Positions 24,414 through 34,056 of a DNA stretch of 47,619 bases are shown here, piece after piece. The position numbers and the translations under genes were made by a program. Source of the stretch: Opitutus sp. GAS368 (GTDB taxonomy: Bacteria > Verrucomicrobiota > Verrucomicrobiia > Opitutales > UBA953). Under the pieces are notes generated by a model. That model ran no database searches and was not told the DNA's origin. It was given only the letters and a program-made list of their open reading frames with translations. Within the stretch, counting starts at the first letter, position 1; every line of letters starts with the position of its first letter. The stretch is from contig CAMBGQ010000009.1 in assembly GCA_945866215.1 (NCBI GenBank), positions 1 to 47,619 on the forward strand, written 5' to 3'.

Positions 24414-24886
24414 CAGAGGAACGCCCAGAGGCGGGCGACGGCCTGCAATGCCAGGTTCGCGTAGAGGGCGGCCATCACGTCGTCGAGCACGATGCCGAAG
24501 CCTCCCGGGAGTTTCTCGAGTGCCTTGATGCCGAACGGCTTCGTGATGTCGAAAAGTCGGAATAGCAGGAAGCCGAGCAGGATGAGGAGCAACGAGGAGG
24601 CGCCTTGGTGGACGTAAGGATTGAACAGAAACACCAACGGCATCGCCGCAAATTCATCGAGGACGATCTCCGACGGATCCTTCTTGCCGAGGATGGCCGC
24701 GGCGACACCGCACAGCAAAATCGCCGTCAGGACGACGAGCGCGTCGAACGCGAGCTCGTGCTGCCAGCCTTTGGCGTGGGCGAGCCGCACGACGAGCGCC
24801 CACCACAGCAAGCCGGCCGCGGAACCCCAGGTACCGGGCGCCTTGAGGCGGCCGAGCGGTCCGAGCGTCGCGACCGAGACGATCAT
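24413..24886 (-). CDS. pgpA: Phosphatidylglycerophosphatase A
   Basis: 157 residues, membrane protein. APGTWGSAAGLLWWAL, KKDPSEIVLDEFAAMPLVF and FRLFDITKPFGIKALEKLPGGFGIVLDDV are the conserved PgpA blocks, including the acidic residues that bind metal. It removes the phosphate from phosphatidylglycerophosphate to make phosphatidylglycerol. ATG 24886 overlaps the pgsA stop; the two catalyse consecutive steps and are translationally coupled. Confidence 0.93.
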   Translation of the reverse strand: MIVSVATLGPLGRLKAPGTWGSAAGLLWWALVVRLAHAKGWQHELAFDALVVLTAILLCGVAAAILGKKDPSEIVLDEFAAMPLVFLFNPYVHQGASSLLLILLGFLLFRLFDITKPFGIKALEKLPGGFGIVLDDVMAALYANLALQAVARLWAFL

Positions 24887-25527
24887 GAGGCCAGGCCCGG
24901 CAGGTGCCGGCGATGCCGGATCAAGTAGCTGGCGCCGGAGATCACGGTGATGAGCACCGAAAGCCAGAAGAGCGTCATGATGATGACCTCCCAGTGCTGA
25001 TGCCACTCCGCCGAAAGTTTCCAGTGCGACTCATAAGCCCGTAGGCCGATGAGGTGGCCGATCGCGATGATTTGCAGGAAAGTCTTGAGCTTGCCGAGGC
25101 CCTCAGCCTCGAGCACCTGACCGGAAGCGGCAGCCACGAGGCGCAGGCCGGTGATCAGGAATTCACGGATGAGGATGAGCATCACGCCAAACGAGGTGTA
25201 GAGCACCGTCGCGTCGTCGGGCGTGAGCGGCTGCCCGGCGTCGTCCCAACGCGTGACCGGCAGGCACTTGATAGCGGCGAGGCCGACCAGCAAGCCGAGG
25301 ATGAAGATCTTATCGACCAAGGCATCCATCAGCCGGCCGAAATCCGTCACGGCGTCGAGCTTGCGGGCGATCCACCCGTCAAAGATATCGGTCAGGGCGG
25401 CCAGGATGAAAAGAGCCAAGGCGGCGCTGGCCCAGACCCCGGCCCAATAAGTCCAGAGCGTGATGAGGAAGATGGCCGGCAGGCGGGCCGCGGTCAGGAG
25501 GTTGGGAAGATGCCGAAGAAAACGCAT
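24883..25527 (-). CDS. pgsA: CDP-diacylglycerol-glycerol-3-phosphate 3-phosphatidyltransferase
   Basis: 214 residues, multi-spanning. The CDP-alcohol phosphatidyltransferase motif D-x2-D-G-x2-A-R-x8-G-x3-D-x3-D is complete (D47, D50, G51, A54-R55, G64, D68, D72). Makes phosphatidylglycerophosphate, the substrate of PgpA encoded next. Its N terminus MRFLRHLPNLLTAARLPAIF is typical, which fixes the start at 25527. A 40-residue insert between helices (CLPVTRWDDAGQPLTPDDATV) is longer than in E. coli. Divergent from coaD with a 54-base gap. Confidence 0.93.
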   Translation of the reverse strand: MRFLRHLPNLLTAARLPAIFLITLWTYWAGVWASAALALFILAALTDIFDGWIARKLDAVTDFGRLMDALVDKIFILGLLVGLAAIKCLPVTRWDDAGQPLTPDDATVLYTSFGVMLILIREFLITGLRLVAAASGQVLEAEGLGKLKTFLQIIAIGHLIGLRAYESHWKLSAEWHQHWEVIIMTLFWLSVLITVISGASYLIRHRRHLPGLAS

Positions 25528-25581
25528 GCGGGCTTGCGGAATGGTTGTTCTCGTCCGAGACTCCGCCGCAACAGGAAAACG

Positions 25582-26082
25582 ATGTCCCGCTCCGCCCGCA
25601 TCGCCGTCTATCCCGGCACCTTCGACCCCATCACGTTGGGACACCTGGACGTCCTTCGCCGCGCCTCGCGCCTCTTCGATCGGGTCATCGTCGCGGTCGC
25701 GCCCAGCGACAGCAAGAGCCCATGGTTCTCGGTCGAGGAACGCCTCGGTATGGCCCGGCAGGCCTGCAAGGGCATCCGTAACGTCAAGGTCCTCGAACTC
25801 AAAGGGCTGACCGTCGAATTCGCCCACCAGCACAAGGCGGCCGCCATCATCCGGGGCCTCCGTAAATTCAGCGATTTCGAGTTCGAATTCGACCTGGCCC
25901 ACGCCAACCGCCTGATGGCCCCGGAGATCGAGACGGTCATCCTTATGCCCAGCCAGGACCAGTTCGTGACCTCCTCCAGTTTCGTGAAGGACATCGCCCG
26001 GCATAAGCTCTCCCAAGCCGCGGCCTTCGTCCCCCGCTGCGTCCTGCCTCACTTGCGCAAAAGGCTGGCCGAAAAGGCCTGA
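25582..26082 (+). CDS. coaD: Phosphopantetheine adenylyltransferase
   Basis: 166 residues. RIAVYPGTFDPITLGHLDVLRR holds the T/HxGH nucleotidyltransferase motif, and IIRGLRKFSDFEFEFDLAHANR with TSSSFVKDIA are CoaD blocks. Catalyses the fourth step of coenzyme A synthesis. An AGGA-like ribosome site (CAGGAAAACG) precedes ATG 25582. Open frame extends far upstream but overlaps pgsA on the other strand. Confidence 0.95.
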   Translation: MSRSARIAVYPGTFDPITLGHLDVLRRASRLFDRVIVAVAPSDSKSPWFSVEERLGMARQACKGIRNVKVLELKGLTVEFAHQHKAAAIIRGLRKFSDFEFEFDLAHANRLMAPEIETVILMPSQDQFVTSSSFVKDIARHKLSQAAAFVPRCVLPHLRKRLAEKA

Positions 26083-26185
26083 AAGGGCCTCCTCCGCTGT
26101 TGACCGTCGGGGGTAGTTCTATTTGCTCGGCCTTTCCCTGCGCGTCGCCAGCCGCCCCAGGGCCTCTCCCCCTCTCATCCCTTAT

Positions 26186-27481
26186 ATGGACATCAAGATC
26201 CAAGAAACTAACCCGACCCGCCGCTCCGTCACCGTGACGGTCCCCGCCGCGACCGTCGCCGCCGCCGAGAAGGAAGTCGTCAAAGGCTTCTCCCGCGAGG
26301 CCGCCCTCCCCGGCTTCCGCCCCGGCAAGGCCCCCGAGGCCGTCGTGCGCTTGAAGTATGGCAAGCAGATCGCTGACGAGGTCAGCCAACGTCTCCTCTC
26401 CCAGGGCTACGAACGCATCCAACAGGAAAAGTCCTTCACCATCTACACCGTCGCCGACGTCCAGAAGGAAGCCGGCTCGGGCGCCGACGCGGTCTTCCGC
26501 TACGAGGTCGATGTCGTCCCTGATTTCAAGACGCCCGACTGGAAGTCCGTCCAGATCCCCATCGAGACCATCGCCGTCACCGACGCCGACCTCGACCAGC
26601 AACTAAAGAAGATCCTCGAGCAGCGCGCCCGCTACGAGAAGACCGAGGACGCCGCCGCCAAGGGCGATTACGTCCGCATCGGCTACGTCGGCACCGTCGC
26701 TGGCCAACTGGTCAGCGAGCTCGACGCCGAAGCGAAGTCGTTCGGCAGCGCCGAATCCACCTGGGAGGAAGCCGGGGCCGAAGGCGCCGCCGTCGCCGTG
26801 CCCGCGATCGCCCAGGCCGTGATTGGTCTCAAGGCCGGCGCCACCGCCACTACTGAATACGTCTTCCCCGCCACCCATGAGCGCGAGGCCCTCCGCGGTA
26901 AGACGGTCGTCTACGCCATCACCGCCAGCGAAGTCCGCCGCAAGGAACTCCCGCAGGTCGACGAAGCTTTTTGCAAGGCCGTCGGCGTAAAGGATGCGGC
27001 CGATCTCCGCGAGCAGCTCCGCAAGGGTATCGAGGGCTCGAAGCAGCAGGCCGCCGAGACCGCCCGCCGGGAAAAAGCCGTTGAAGCCCTCCTCGCCGGC
27101 CTCGATTTCCCCCTCCCAGAATCCGCCGTCCTCTCCGTCGCCCAAGGTCTCTTCTACCAATACGCCGAGATGCGCCTGCGCAGCGGCAGCAAGCCCGAGG
27201 ATCTCGAGACCCAGCGCGACGACATCCTCGCCGAGGCCAAGAAGGCCGCCGCCCTCCGCGTCCGCGCCCAGTTCGTCCTCTCCCGCATCGCCGAAGAGCT
27301 GAAGCTCGAGGTGTCCCGCGAAGAGCTCGGCTCCGCGATCATGCAGGCCGCCCAAGCCAGCCAGACCCAGCCCGAAAAGCTGATCAAGGACCGCCAGCGC
27401 CTCGCCGAACTCCGCCGCGACGCCCTGCTCAACAAGGCCCTCGACGCCGTCCTGGCCGGCGGAGTCGCCGCCGGGAGTTGA
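26186..27481 (+). CDS. tig: Trigger factor (ribosome-associated chaperone)
   Basis: 431 residues. The N-terminal ribosome-binding domain carries GFRPGKAP. The middle PPIase domain starts around [16 protein letters not shown], and the helical C-terminal domain follows ([25 protein letters not shown]). It binds nascent chains at the exit tunnel. ATG 26186 ([19 protein letters not shown]) is the natural start. The tig-clpP-clpX order is the common one linking folding to proteolysis. Confidence 0.93.
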   Translation: MDIKIQETNPTRRSVTVTVPAATVAAAEKEVVKGFSREAALPGFRPGKAPEAVVRLKYGKQIADEVSQRLLSQGYERIQQEKSFTIYTVADVQKEAGSGADAVFRYEVDVVPDFKTPDWKSVQIPIETIAVTDADLDQQLKKILEQRARYEKTEDAAAKGDYVRIGYVGTVAGQLVSELDAEAKSFGSAESTWEEAGAEGAAVAVPAIAQAVIGLKAGATATTEYVFPATHEREALRGKTVVYAITASEVRRKELPQVDEAFCKAVGVKDAADLREQLRKGIEGSKQQAAETARREKAVEALLAGLDFPLPESAVLSVAQGLFYQYAEMRLRSGSKPEDLETQRDDILAEAKKAAALRVRAQFVLSRIAEELKLEVSREELGSAIMQAAQASQTQPEKLIKDRQRLAELRRDALLNKALDAVLAGGVAAGS

Positions 27482-27521
27482 GCTTTCGCCGTTTATCGGC
27501 ACACTCCCCTCTCGTACTCCC

Positions 27522-28118
27522 ATGTCCTACATCATTCCTAACGTCGTCGAACGCGACGCCCGTGGCGAACGAGCCTGGGACATCTACAGCCGCCTGCTGA
27601 AGGATCGCATCATCTTCATCGGCTCGCCGATCTACGACGAGGTCGCCAACGCGGTCATCGCCCAGCTGCTCTTCCTCCAGATGGAAGACCCGAAGAAGGA
27701 CATCTCGATCTACATTAACTCCCCCGGCGGCTCGATCACCGCGGGCATGGCAATCTACGACACGATGAACTTCCTCACGTGCGAGATCAACACGTACTGC
27801 ATCGGACAATCGTATAGCATGGCCACGGTACTCCTCGCCGCCGGCACGAAGGGCAAGCGCCACGCGCTCCCGAACTGCCGCGTGATGATCCACCAGCCCA
27901 GCGGCGGCGCGGGCGGCCAGACTTCCGATATCTCGATCGCCGCGAAGGAAATCCTCCGCTGGCGCGACACGATTAACCACGTCCTCTCCAAGCACACCAG
28001 CAAAACGCCCGCGGACCTGATGCGCGACTCCGACCGCGACTTCTACATGACGGCCGAACAGGCGATGGCCTACGGCCTCGTCGATCACGTCGTGGCGCCC
28101 AAGGTGGCCCGCGCCTAA
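27522..28118 (+). CDS. clpP: ATP-dependent Clp protease proteolytic subunit
   Basis: 198 residues. Catalytic Ser99 ([14 protein letters not shown]), His124 ([19 protein letters not shown]) and Asp173 (DRDFYM) form the triad. The sequence around the Ser is SYSMA rather than the more common [24 protein letters not shown] is the oxyanion loop. The 14-mer degrades proteins delivered by ClpX, encoded four bases downstream. Confidence 0.96.
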   Translation: MSYIIPNVVERDARGERAWDIYSRLLKDRIIFIGSPIYDEVANAVIAQLLFLQMEDPKKDISIYINSPGGSITAGMAIYDTMNFLTCEINTYCIGQSYSMATVLLAAGTKGKRHALPNCRVMIHQPSGGAGGQTSDISIAAKEILRWRDTINHVLSKHTSKTPADLMRDSDRDFYMTAEQAMAYGLVDHVVAPKVARA

Positions 28119-28122
28119 GCGC

Positions 28123-29439
28123 ATGGCCGGGGATCGCGCCGAGAGCTGCTCTTTCTGCGGCAAACCCGCCGCCCAGGCCGGCAAGCTCATCGCCGGTCCC
28201 GCCGGCGTCGGCATCTGCAACGCCTGCGTCACCACCTGCGGCCGTCTCCTCGAGTGCGACAAGACCCGCGACGGCAAGCCCGCCGCCGCCGGCCCCGCCA
28301 TGCAGGAGGCTCCCGCCAAGGCCCCGCTCGCCCCGATCAAGCTTGTCGCCCCCGCACAGCTGCGCCTCGAGCTCGACGCGCACGTCATCGCCCAGGCCCA
28401 CGCCAAGAAGGTCCTCTCGGTCGCGGTCTTCAACCACTACAAGCGCCTCAACGACCGCCAACAACCCGCCGCCGCCGCCCCGACTGGCGACTTGGCGGAC
28501 GTCGAGCTCGACAAGAGCAACGTGCTGCTCATCGGCCCGACGGGCACCGGTAAGACCCTCCTCGCCCGCTCCCTCGCGCGCATGCTCGACGTGCCCTTCG
28601 CCATCGCCGACGCCACGACACTGACCGAGGCCGGCTACGTCGGCGACGACGTCGAGACCGTCATCCTCCGCCTCCTGCAGGCCGCCGACATGGACGTCGA
28701 ACGCGCCCAGCGCGGTATCGTCTTCATCGACGAGATTGATAAGATTGGCCGTAAGTCCGACTCGGCCTCAATCACCCGCGATGTCTCCGGCGAAGGCGTG
28801 CAGCAGGCGCTCCTCAAACTACTCGAGGGCACGATCTGCAATGTCCCGCCCGCCGGCGGCCGCAAGCACCCGGAGCAGCAGTGCATCCGCGTCGATACGG
28901 CCGATATCCTCTTCATCTGCGGTGGCGCCTTCGCTGGCCTCGACCGCATCATCGCCCGCCGCGGCGGCGCGAAGTCGCTCGGCTTCGTCCCCCCGCGCAA
29001 CGACGCCCCTTCCCTCTCGGCCGAGCAGATCGTCGCCGGCCTCCAGCCCGAGGACTTGTTCTCCTTCGGCATGATCCCGGAGTTCGTCGGCCGCCTGCCG
29101 GTCATCTCGGTCCTCGAGCCTCTCGACCGCGAGGCACTCATCCGTATCCTGACCGAACCGCGCAACGCTGCGACGAAGCAGTATCGCAAGCTTTTCGCCC
29201 TCTCGGGCATGACGCTCGAATTCAGCCGCGCTTCGCTCGAGGCCGCCGCCGACAAGGCCCTCGCCCTCGGCACCGGCGCCCGCGGCCTGCGCTCCGTGCT
29301 CGAGGGCGTGTTGCTCGATACGATGTATACGCTGCCCGAGGCCGCCCCAGGCTCGAAGTTCACGGTGACGGCCGAGGCCATCCGCGGCGAACAGCCCGTC
29401 ACGGTCTCGGTCGCCTCGCCGAAGAAGAAAGCTTCCTAA
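28123..29439 (+). CDS. clpX: ATP-dependent Clp protease ATP-binding subunit ClpX
   Basis: 438 residues. N-terminal zinc finger with Cys9, Cys12, Cys32 and Cys35 intact. Walker A GPTGTGKT near residue 140, Walker [10 protein letters not shown], sensor region [16 protein letters not shown]. The pore-loop region [17 protein letters not shown] is typical. An Ala/Lys/Pro-rich linker separates the zinc finger from the AAA+ core. It unfolds substrates for ClpP. hisA follows after five bases. Confidence 0.96.
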   Translation: MAGDRAESCSFCGKPAAQAGKLIAGPAGVGICNACVTTCGRLLECDKTRDGKPAAAGPAMQEAPAKAPLAPIKLVAPAQLRLELDAHVIAQAHAKKVLSVAVFNHYKRLNDRQQPAAAAPTGDLADVELDKSNVLLIGPTGTGKTLLARSLARMLDVPFAIADATTLTEAGYVGDDVETVILRLLQAADMDVERAQRGIVFIDEIDKIGRKSDSASITRDVSGEGVQQALLKLLEGTICNVPPAGGRKHPEQQCIRVDTADILFICGGAFAGLDRIIARRGGAKSLGFVPPRNDAPSLSAEQIVAGLQPEDLFSFGMIPEFVGRLPVISVLEPLDREALIRILTEPRNAATKQYRKLFALSGMTLEFSRASLEAAADKALALGTGARGLRSVLEGVLLDTMYTLPEAAPGSKFTVTAEAIRGEQPVTVSVASPKKKAS

Positions 29440-29444
29440 TCGCC

Positions 29445-30176
29445 ATGCTCGCCTACCCGGCCATCGATATCCGCGGCGGGCGCTGCGTCCGCCTCAGCCA
29501 AGGGCGCGACGACGCCCGCACCGATTATTACAAGGACCCAGTCGAGCCCGCCATCGGCTTCGCCCAAGCCGGTGCGGCGTGGATTCACGTCGTCGACCTC
29601 GACGGTGCCTTCGGCGGCGCCCCGCTGAATCTGCCGACACTCCAGCGCATCGCCGCGCTCGGGCCGAAAATCCAGTTCGGGGGCGGCATGCGCGATCGCG
29701 CGACCGCCGAAGCCGCCTACGAGGCCGGCGCCAGCCGCGTCGTCGTCGGCACGCGCGCCGCCACCGATCCCACTTTCCTCCGCGAGATGGCGAAGGCCCA
29801 CGGCCCGCGTCTCGCCGTCGGTATCGACGCCAAGGACGGCTTCGTCGCCGTCAAAGGCTGGACGGCGGTGACGGCCCTCAAGGCGACGGAGTTCGCCCAG
29901 GAAGCCGGCGAGCTCGGCGTCTCGACGGTGATCTACACCGACATCGCGACCGATGGCATGCTCACGGGTCCGAACTGGGCCTCCCTCGAAGCGGTGCTCA
30001 AGGCCTGCCCCTGTGGCGTGATCGCTTCCGGCGGCGTGTCCGGCACGGCCGACGTCGCCCGCCTCGCCGAGATGGCCAAGGTCTACCCGAACCTCGTCGG
30101 CGCCATCGTCGGCAAGGCGCTCTATGAAGGGCGTTGCGATATGGCAGGCCTGCTCAAGGCGACCGGCGAACGCTGA
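29445..30176 (+). CDS. hisA: ProFAR isomerase (histidine biosynthesis)
   Basis: 243 residues, TIM barrel. PAIDIRGGRCVRLSQG holds the first catalytic Asp, and YTDIATDGMLTGPN the second. KIQFGGGMRD and VIASGGVSG are phosphate-binding loops. Catalyses the isomerisation of ProFAR to PRFAR in the histidine pathway. HisF-like features are absent. Start ATG 29445 begins at the first beta strand; longer frames overlap clpX. hisD lies 827 bases downstream with an exported protein gene between. Confidence 0.93.
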   Translation: MLAYPAIDIRGGRCVRLSQGRDDARTDYYKDPVEPAIGFAQAGAAWIHVVDLDGAFGGAPLNLPTLQRIAALGPKIQFGGGMRDRATAEAAYEAGASRVVVGTRAATDPTFLREMAKAHGPRLAVGIDAKDGFVAVKGWTAVTALKATEFAQEAGELGVSTVIYTDIATDGMLTGPNWASLEAVLKACPCGVIASGGVSGTADVARLAEMAKVYPNLVGAIVGKALYEGRCDMAGLLKATGER

Positions 30177-30246
30177 GGTCGGCGGCGGCGCCACCGGCCT
30201 TCCGATGCTTGCCAAGCAGGCACCCTCGCCCAACATCGGGCGTCCA

Positions 30247-30999
30247 ATGGCTTTCCGCCGACCCTTCTCCGCCTTCTGCGCGTTGCTGCTGCTCGCGGGA
30301 TCGTCCTTGGCCGCGGATAAGCCGCTGACGGCCGAAGCGGTCGTGGCTCAGGCTCGGGCGGCGCTCACCGCCGACGGCGCGACGCTGGATAAGGTGAAGT
30401 CGGTCCAGATGGAATTCATGGCCTACGACGAGGCCGGTAAGGAAATCAACGTGTCGACGCTAACGCTCGCCGCAGGCGGCTATCGCCTGCAGGTGACCCG
30501 TGACCGCGTCCGGACCGGCGAGAGCGCAGTATGCTGCGGCCGGCTCGAAGGCTGGACCACCCGCCGTTCCGACCCGCTCGCCAACCGCGAGATCCGCTCA
30601 GTGCCTTACGAGGAATTCAGGAAGCTCCGGGACATGGCCCGCGACGACCTGGCCTTCTTCGCCCTCCCCGCCGCCGAGCTCGGCAAGGCCACCTACCAAG
30701 GCCCTTCCGAAATCGACGGCCGGAAGACCCAAGCAGTCGAATACGCCTACGCCAGCGGCTTCCGCATCACGCGGCACTTCGACGCCGCGACGTTCGGGCT
30801 CGTGGCCTCCGACCAGTTGACGCCGCAGGGCCAATTGCAACGTCAGAAGGTCGAGGCGTTCACGACGGCGGGCGGCATCGCTTTCCCCGCGAAGGAGACG
30901 GTCTTCGTCGATGGTAAGAAATCAGGCGTGGTGACCTATGACCAGATTCAGGTCAACCCCTCCTTGACCCCGGGGCTTTTCGACTTCCCTTCCTTCTGA
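30247..30999 (+). CDS. Exported protein, LolA-like fold candidate
   Basis: 250 residues. MAFRRPFSAFCALLLLAGSSLAAD is a signal peptide. The mature part, with KSVQMEFMAYDEAGKEINVSTLTLA and EYAYASGFRITRHFDAATFGLVAS and the closing GVVTYDQIQVNPSLTPGLFDFP, resembles the half-barrel of LolA/LolB-like outer-membrane lipoprotein carriers, but this is a pattern guess. It sits between hisA and hisD and its stop is four bases before hisD, so it is probably co-transcribed, although its role in histidine synthesis is doubtful. Confidence 0.6.
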   Translation: MAFRRPFSAFCALLLLAGSSLAADKPLTAEAVVAQARAALTADGATLDKVKSVQMEFMAYDEAGKEINVSTLTLAAGGYRLQVTRDRVRTGESAVCCGRLEGWTTRRSDPLANREIRSVPYEEFRKLRDMARDDLAFFALPAAELGKATYQGPSEIDGRKTQAVEYAYASGFRITRHFDAATFGLVASDQLTPQGQLQRQKVEAFTTAGGIAFPAKETVFVDGKKSGVVTYDQIQVNPSLTPGLFDFPSF

Positions 31000-31003
31000 G
31001 CCC

Positions 31004-32296
31004 ATGACCTTCCTCCGTCTCCGCGCCAAGGACTTCCGTGCCCAACTCGGCGCCTTCGTCGGCACAGGCGAAGCCGACCCCGACGTCCGCACCGCCGTGG
31101 CCGGTATCATCGCCGACGTCAAACGCCGCGGCGACACCGCGGTGCTGGCCTGCACGGCGAAATTCGACCGCGTGAAGCTCACTGCCGCGCAGATGCGCGT
31201 GCCGCTCAAGGACCTGAAAAAAGCCGCGGACTCCTTCGACCCAACAAAGAAGAAAGCCTTCGACGAAGCGGCGAAGTGCGTCACGGCCTTCCACGCCCGC
31301 ACGCTGCCGCGCGGCTGGACGGCGCGGAACCCGCACGGTGCCACGGTCGGCGAACGCCACCACGCGATCCGCCGCTGCGGCCTCTACATCCCCGGTGGCC
31401 AGGTGCCTCTGGTCTCGACGGTGCTGATGACGGCGCTACCCGCCAAGGTCGCCGGCGTCCCCGAACTCTGCGCCTGCACGCCGCCCGGCCCCGACGGTAA
31501 GATCAACCCCGACATCCTCGCCGCACTCTACCTCTGCGGCGTCCGCGAGGTCTACGCGGTCGGCGGCGCCCAGGCCGTCGCGGCGATGGCCCTCGGTACC
31601 GCCATGATTGCGCCGGTCGACAAGATCTTCGGCCCCGGCAACGCCTACGTGACCGAGGCCAAGCGCCAGGTCTTCGGGCTCGTGGGCGTCGACCTCCTCC
31701 CCGGCCCGAGCGAGGTGATGATCATCGCTGACCGCACCGCCCAGCCCGAATGGGTCGCCGCCGACCTCTGCGCCCAGGCCGAACACGGCAGCGGCAAGGA
31801 GAAGCTTTATCTGGTCACGGACCAGGAGCCTTTCGCCAAGCAGTGCCTCGCCGCCGCGCGCGCGCAGTCTGCCACGCTCACGCACGGCGCGAAGATCCGC
31901 CGGGCACTCGCCGCCAAGGTCTGCGTCATCGTGGTCCCGCGGATCGAAGATGCCGCCGAAGCGGCCAACCTCGTCGCGCCCGAACACCTCGAACTCATGG
32001 TCGCCCCGGCCAAGCTCCCAGCGCTGTCCGCCCGCATCACCACAGCTGGCGCCATCCTTCTCGGCCACCACACGCCCACGGTGCTCGGCGACTTCACCGC
32101 CGGCCCGAGCCATACCCTCCCCACCGGCGGCACGGGCCGCTTCTTCAGCGGCTTGCGCGTCGCCGATTTCCTCCGCCGCACGAGCTTGGTGCAATACGCC
32201 CCGGCTTCGCTCAAGAAGGCGGCCGGCGTGGTCGACGCGTTTGCGCGCATGGAGAGCCTTGATGCGCACGGGCGCTCGCTGAAGCTCCGGCTCTGA
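31004..32296 (+). CDS. hisD: Histidinol dehydrogenase
   Basis: 430 residues. Zinc and NAD-dependent enzyme that oxidises histidinol to histidine. Visible blocks: RRCGLYIPGG, KIFGPGNAYVTEAKRQV, VDLLPGPSEVMIIAD, LCAQAEHG (zinc-ligand Gln and His) and APEHLELMV (catalytic Glu/His), plus LGDFTAGPSHTLPTGG with the other zinc ligands. Length is as expected. A HisN-like phosphatase lies 900 bases downstream on the other strand. Confidence 0.95.
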   Translation: MTFLRLRAKDFRAQLGAFVGTGEADPDVRTAVAGIIADVKRRGDTAVLACTAKFDRVKLTAAQMRVPLKDLKKAADSFDPTKKKAFDEAAKCVTAFHARTLPRGWTARNPHGATVGERHHAIRRCGLYIPGGQVPLVSTVLMTALPAKVAGVPELCACTPPGPDGKINPDILAALYLCGVREVYAVGGAQAVAAMALGTAMIAPVDKIFGPGNAYVTEAKRQVFGLVGVDLLPGPSEVMIIADRTAQPEWVAADLCAQAEHGSGKEKLYLVTDQEPFAKQCLAAARAQSATLTHGAKIRRALAAKVCVIVVPRIEDAAEAANLVAPEHLELMVAPAKLPALSARITTAGAILLGHHTPTVLGDFTAGPSHTLPTGGTGRFFSGLRVADFLRRTSLVQYAPASLKKAAGVVDAFARMESLDAHGRSLKLRL

Positions 32297-32303
32297 GCCG
32301 CGC

Positions 32304-33185
32304 TTAGCCGACGACGAGCAGGCTCACCTGCGGACGAGACCAGAAGCGCACGCCATAAAGGCTGCCGACTCCGCGCGTGATGTAGATCAGGCGACCCGCC
32401 CGACTCTGCAGGCCCTCGATGTGCGACTTGTCCTTCACCGGTGCGAGCCATTCAGATACCCCCGGCACCCCGACCTGGCCGCCATGGGTATGCCCACTGA
32501 GCATGAGGTCCCAGTGGTAAGCCATCGTCGCGGCGCGCGCATCCGGATTGTGGTTCAAAAGCAGGTGCGCAAGCGGCTCCCGCCCGATGCCGCGCAGCGG
32601 CGTCAGGCAGCGGGCCGGGTGGTTCTGCTTCGTCCATAAGTCGCCCAGCCCGGATACCCGCACCCGGCCGCCGCGCACCGCGACCTCGCACGTCTCGTTC
32701 ACCAATACGCCGACCTGGGCCGCGCGCAATAAGCCCACGACCGCCGCGGTGCGGGCGACTTCGCCGACCGGCCCGGCCGCCACGATGGCGTCATGATTAC
32801 CCAGACAGGCAAAGGTGGGCGCGGCGTTGGCCAGCCTGCGCAGGACGGCGGCATAGGCCGCGGCCTCGCGCAATCGGCCGGTGACAAAATCGCCAGTCAG
32901 GGCGATGAGATCGGGGCGCTGCGCCAAGCCGAGTTCGACCGCCTCTTCGATAAAATCCAGCGAGACGTGCGGTCCGAGATGCAGATCCGACAGGTGCAGG
33001 ATGCGCAACCCGCGGGGAGCGGGGAAGCGCACCGGGTCGAGCCGGACTTCCGCTACTTCCAGCCAGCCGGGTTCCGCATAGCGGGCATAAGCGGCCGCCG
33101 TGAGCCCGGCGGCGCCGGTCGCCAAGGTCGCCAGGAACGCCCGACGGGTCGTCCGGGACCGGGGTGAGGATGGCGATTCCGACAT
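32304..33185 (-). CDS. Tat-exported metallophosphoesterase
   Basis: 293 residues. SRTTRRAFLATLATGAAGL (RR at 14-15) is a twin-arginine signal. The metal-binding motifs follow in order: LHLSDLHLGPH, ALTGDFVTG, CLGNHDAIV, LLLNHNPD and LSGHTHGGQVG. It resembles the YaeI/UDP-2,3-diacylglucosamine-type and membrane phosphoesterase group. Substrate unknown. The start at 33185 gives a well-placed Tat signal; upstream frame overlaps the HisN-like gene. Convergent with hisD, seven bases apart. Confidence 0.88.
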   Translation of the reverse strand: MSESPSSPRSRTTRRAFLATLATGAAGLTAAAYARYAEPGWLEVAEVRLDPVRFPAPRGLRILHLSDLHLGPHVSLDFIEEAVELGLAQRPDLIALTGDFVTGRLREAAAYAAVLRRLANAAPTFACLGNHDAIVAAGPVGEVARTAAVVGLLRAAQVGVLVNETCEVAVRGGRVRVSGLGDLWTKQNHPARCLTPLRGIGREPLAHLLLNHNPDARAATMAYHWDLMLSGHTHGGQVGVPGVSEWLAPVKDKSHIEGLQSRAGRLIYITRGVGSLYGVRFWSRPQVSLLVVG

Positions 33186-33192
33186 GGCGCGA

Positions 33193-33966
33193 TCAGCCGC
33201 GCAAGGCCCGCATGACCTGGGCGTGCAGTTTCGGCGCCGCGGCGATGAGGTTGCCGGCCTTGACGGGATCGCCGCCATCCCAGGCGGTCACGACGGCACC
33301 GGCACCGCGCAGCACCGGCAGCACGGGCACGAGGTCCCACGGATTCATGATCGGATCGGCCATCACGTGAGCACGGCCCGCCGCGACGAGAAGATGGCCG
33401 TAGCCGTCGCCCCACGTGCGCACATGGGCGACGCCGTCGGCGAAATGATTCCAGCGGACGTCGGGATGCCGGCGGCGGATGTTATCCAGGTCGGTCGAGA
33501 CGACGACGGCGTCCTTCAGGTCCGCCTCGGCCGCGTGCACGCGCCGGCCGTTGAGCTCGCAGGTAAGGTTGTCCCCGACGATGCGCTCCCGCAGGATTGG
33601 CTGATCGATGACGCCGAGTACGGGTTCCCCTTTATGCCGCAGGCCGATGAGGGTGACATACAGCGGGACGCGGGAGAGGAACGATTTGGTGCCGTCGATC
33701 GGATCGAGCACCCAGCAATATTCGGCGTCAACGTTCTCCGGGCCAAACTCCTCGCCGAGGATGCCGTGATCCGGATAAGCCGCCTTGATCGCCGCGCGCA
33801 TGCGCCGCTCCGCTTCCTTGTCGGCGACGGTCACGGGGGTGCCGTCCGGCTTGAGCTCGACCTCGTTGTCGACGCGCGCGTGCGCCGGGAGCAGGACTTC
33901 TCGGGCGAGGTCCGCGAGTTTCCCGGCGAAGGCCTTGAACTCTTTCTGGCGCGCTTCCGGAAGCAT
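33193..33966 (-). CDS. Inositol monophosphatase-family phosphatase, likely histidinol-phosphatase (HisN type)
   Basis: 257 residues. Metal-binding blocks GEEFG (71-75), WVLDPIDGTKSF (85-96) and NPWDLVPVLPVLRGAGAVVT match the family. HisN, IMPase and CysQ share these. Location near hisA and hisD makes the HisN reaction (histidinol-phosphate to histidinol, just before HisD) the best guess. ATG 33966 is preferred over 34002. The phosphoesterase gene follows after seven bases. Confidence 0.82.
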   Translation of the reverse strand: MLPEARQKEFKAFAGKLADLAREVLLPAHARVDNEVELKPDGTPVTVADKEAERRMRAAIKAAYPDHGILGEEFGPENVDAEYCWVLDPIDGTKSFLSRVPLYVTLIGLRHKGEPVLGVIDQPILRERIVGDNLTCELNGRRVHAAEADLKDAVVVSTDLDNIRRRHPDVRWNHFADGVAHVRTWGDGYGHLLVAAGRAHVMADPIMNPWDLVPVLPVLRGAGAVVTAWDGGDPVKAGNLIAAAPKLHAQVMRALRG

Positions 33967-34056
33967 GCCCCCACAGGTAAGCCCGGACGGCCCCCGCTCC
34001 AAGCGAAAAGCCCTGCGCAGGCTTGAATCACGGCCAATTCCGCCGACACTACGCTC

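Noticed and set aside
20347-26124. CGGGGGTAGT shared by the upstream regions of the DUF5684 gene (20347-20364) and tig (26107-26124), a possible regulatory motif.
   Set aside because: Only two full copies were seen, their distances to the starts differ, and no fitting -35/-10 spacing is present.
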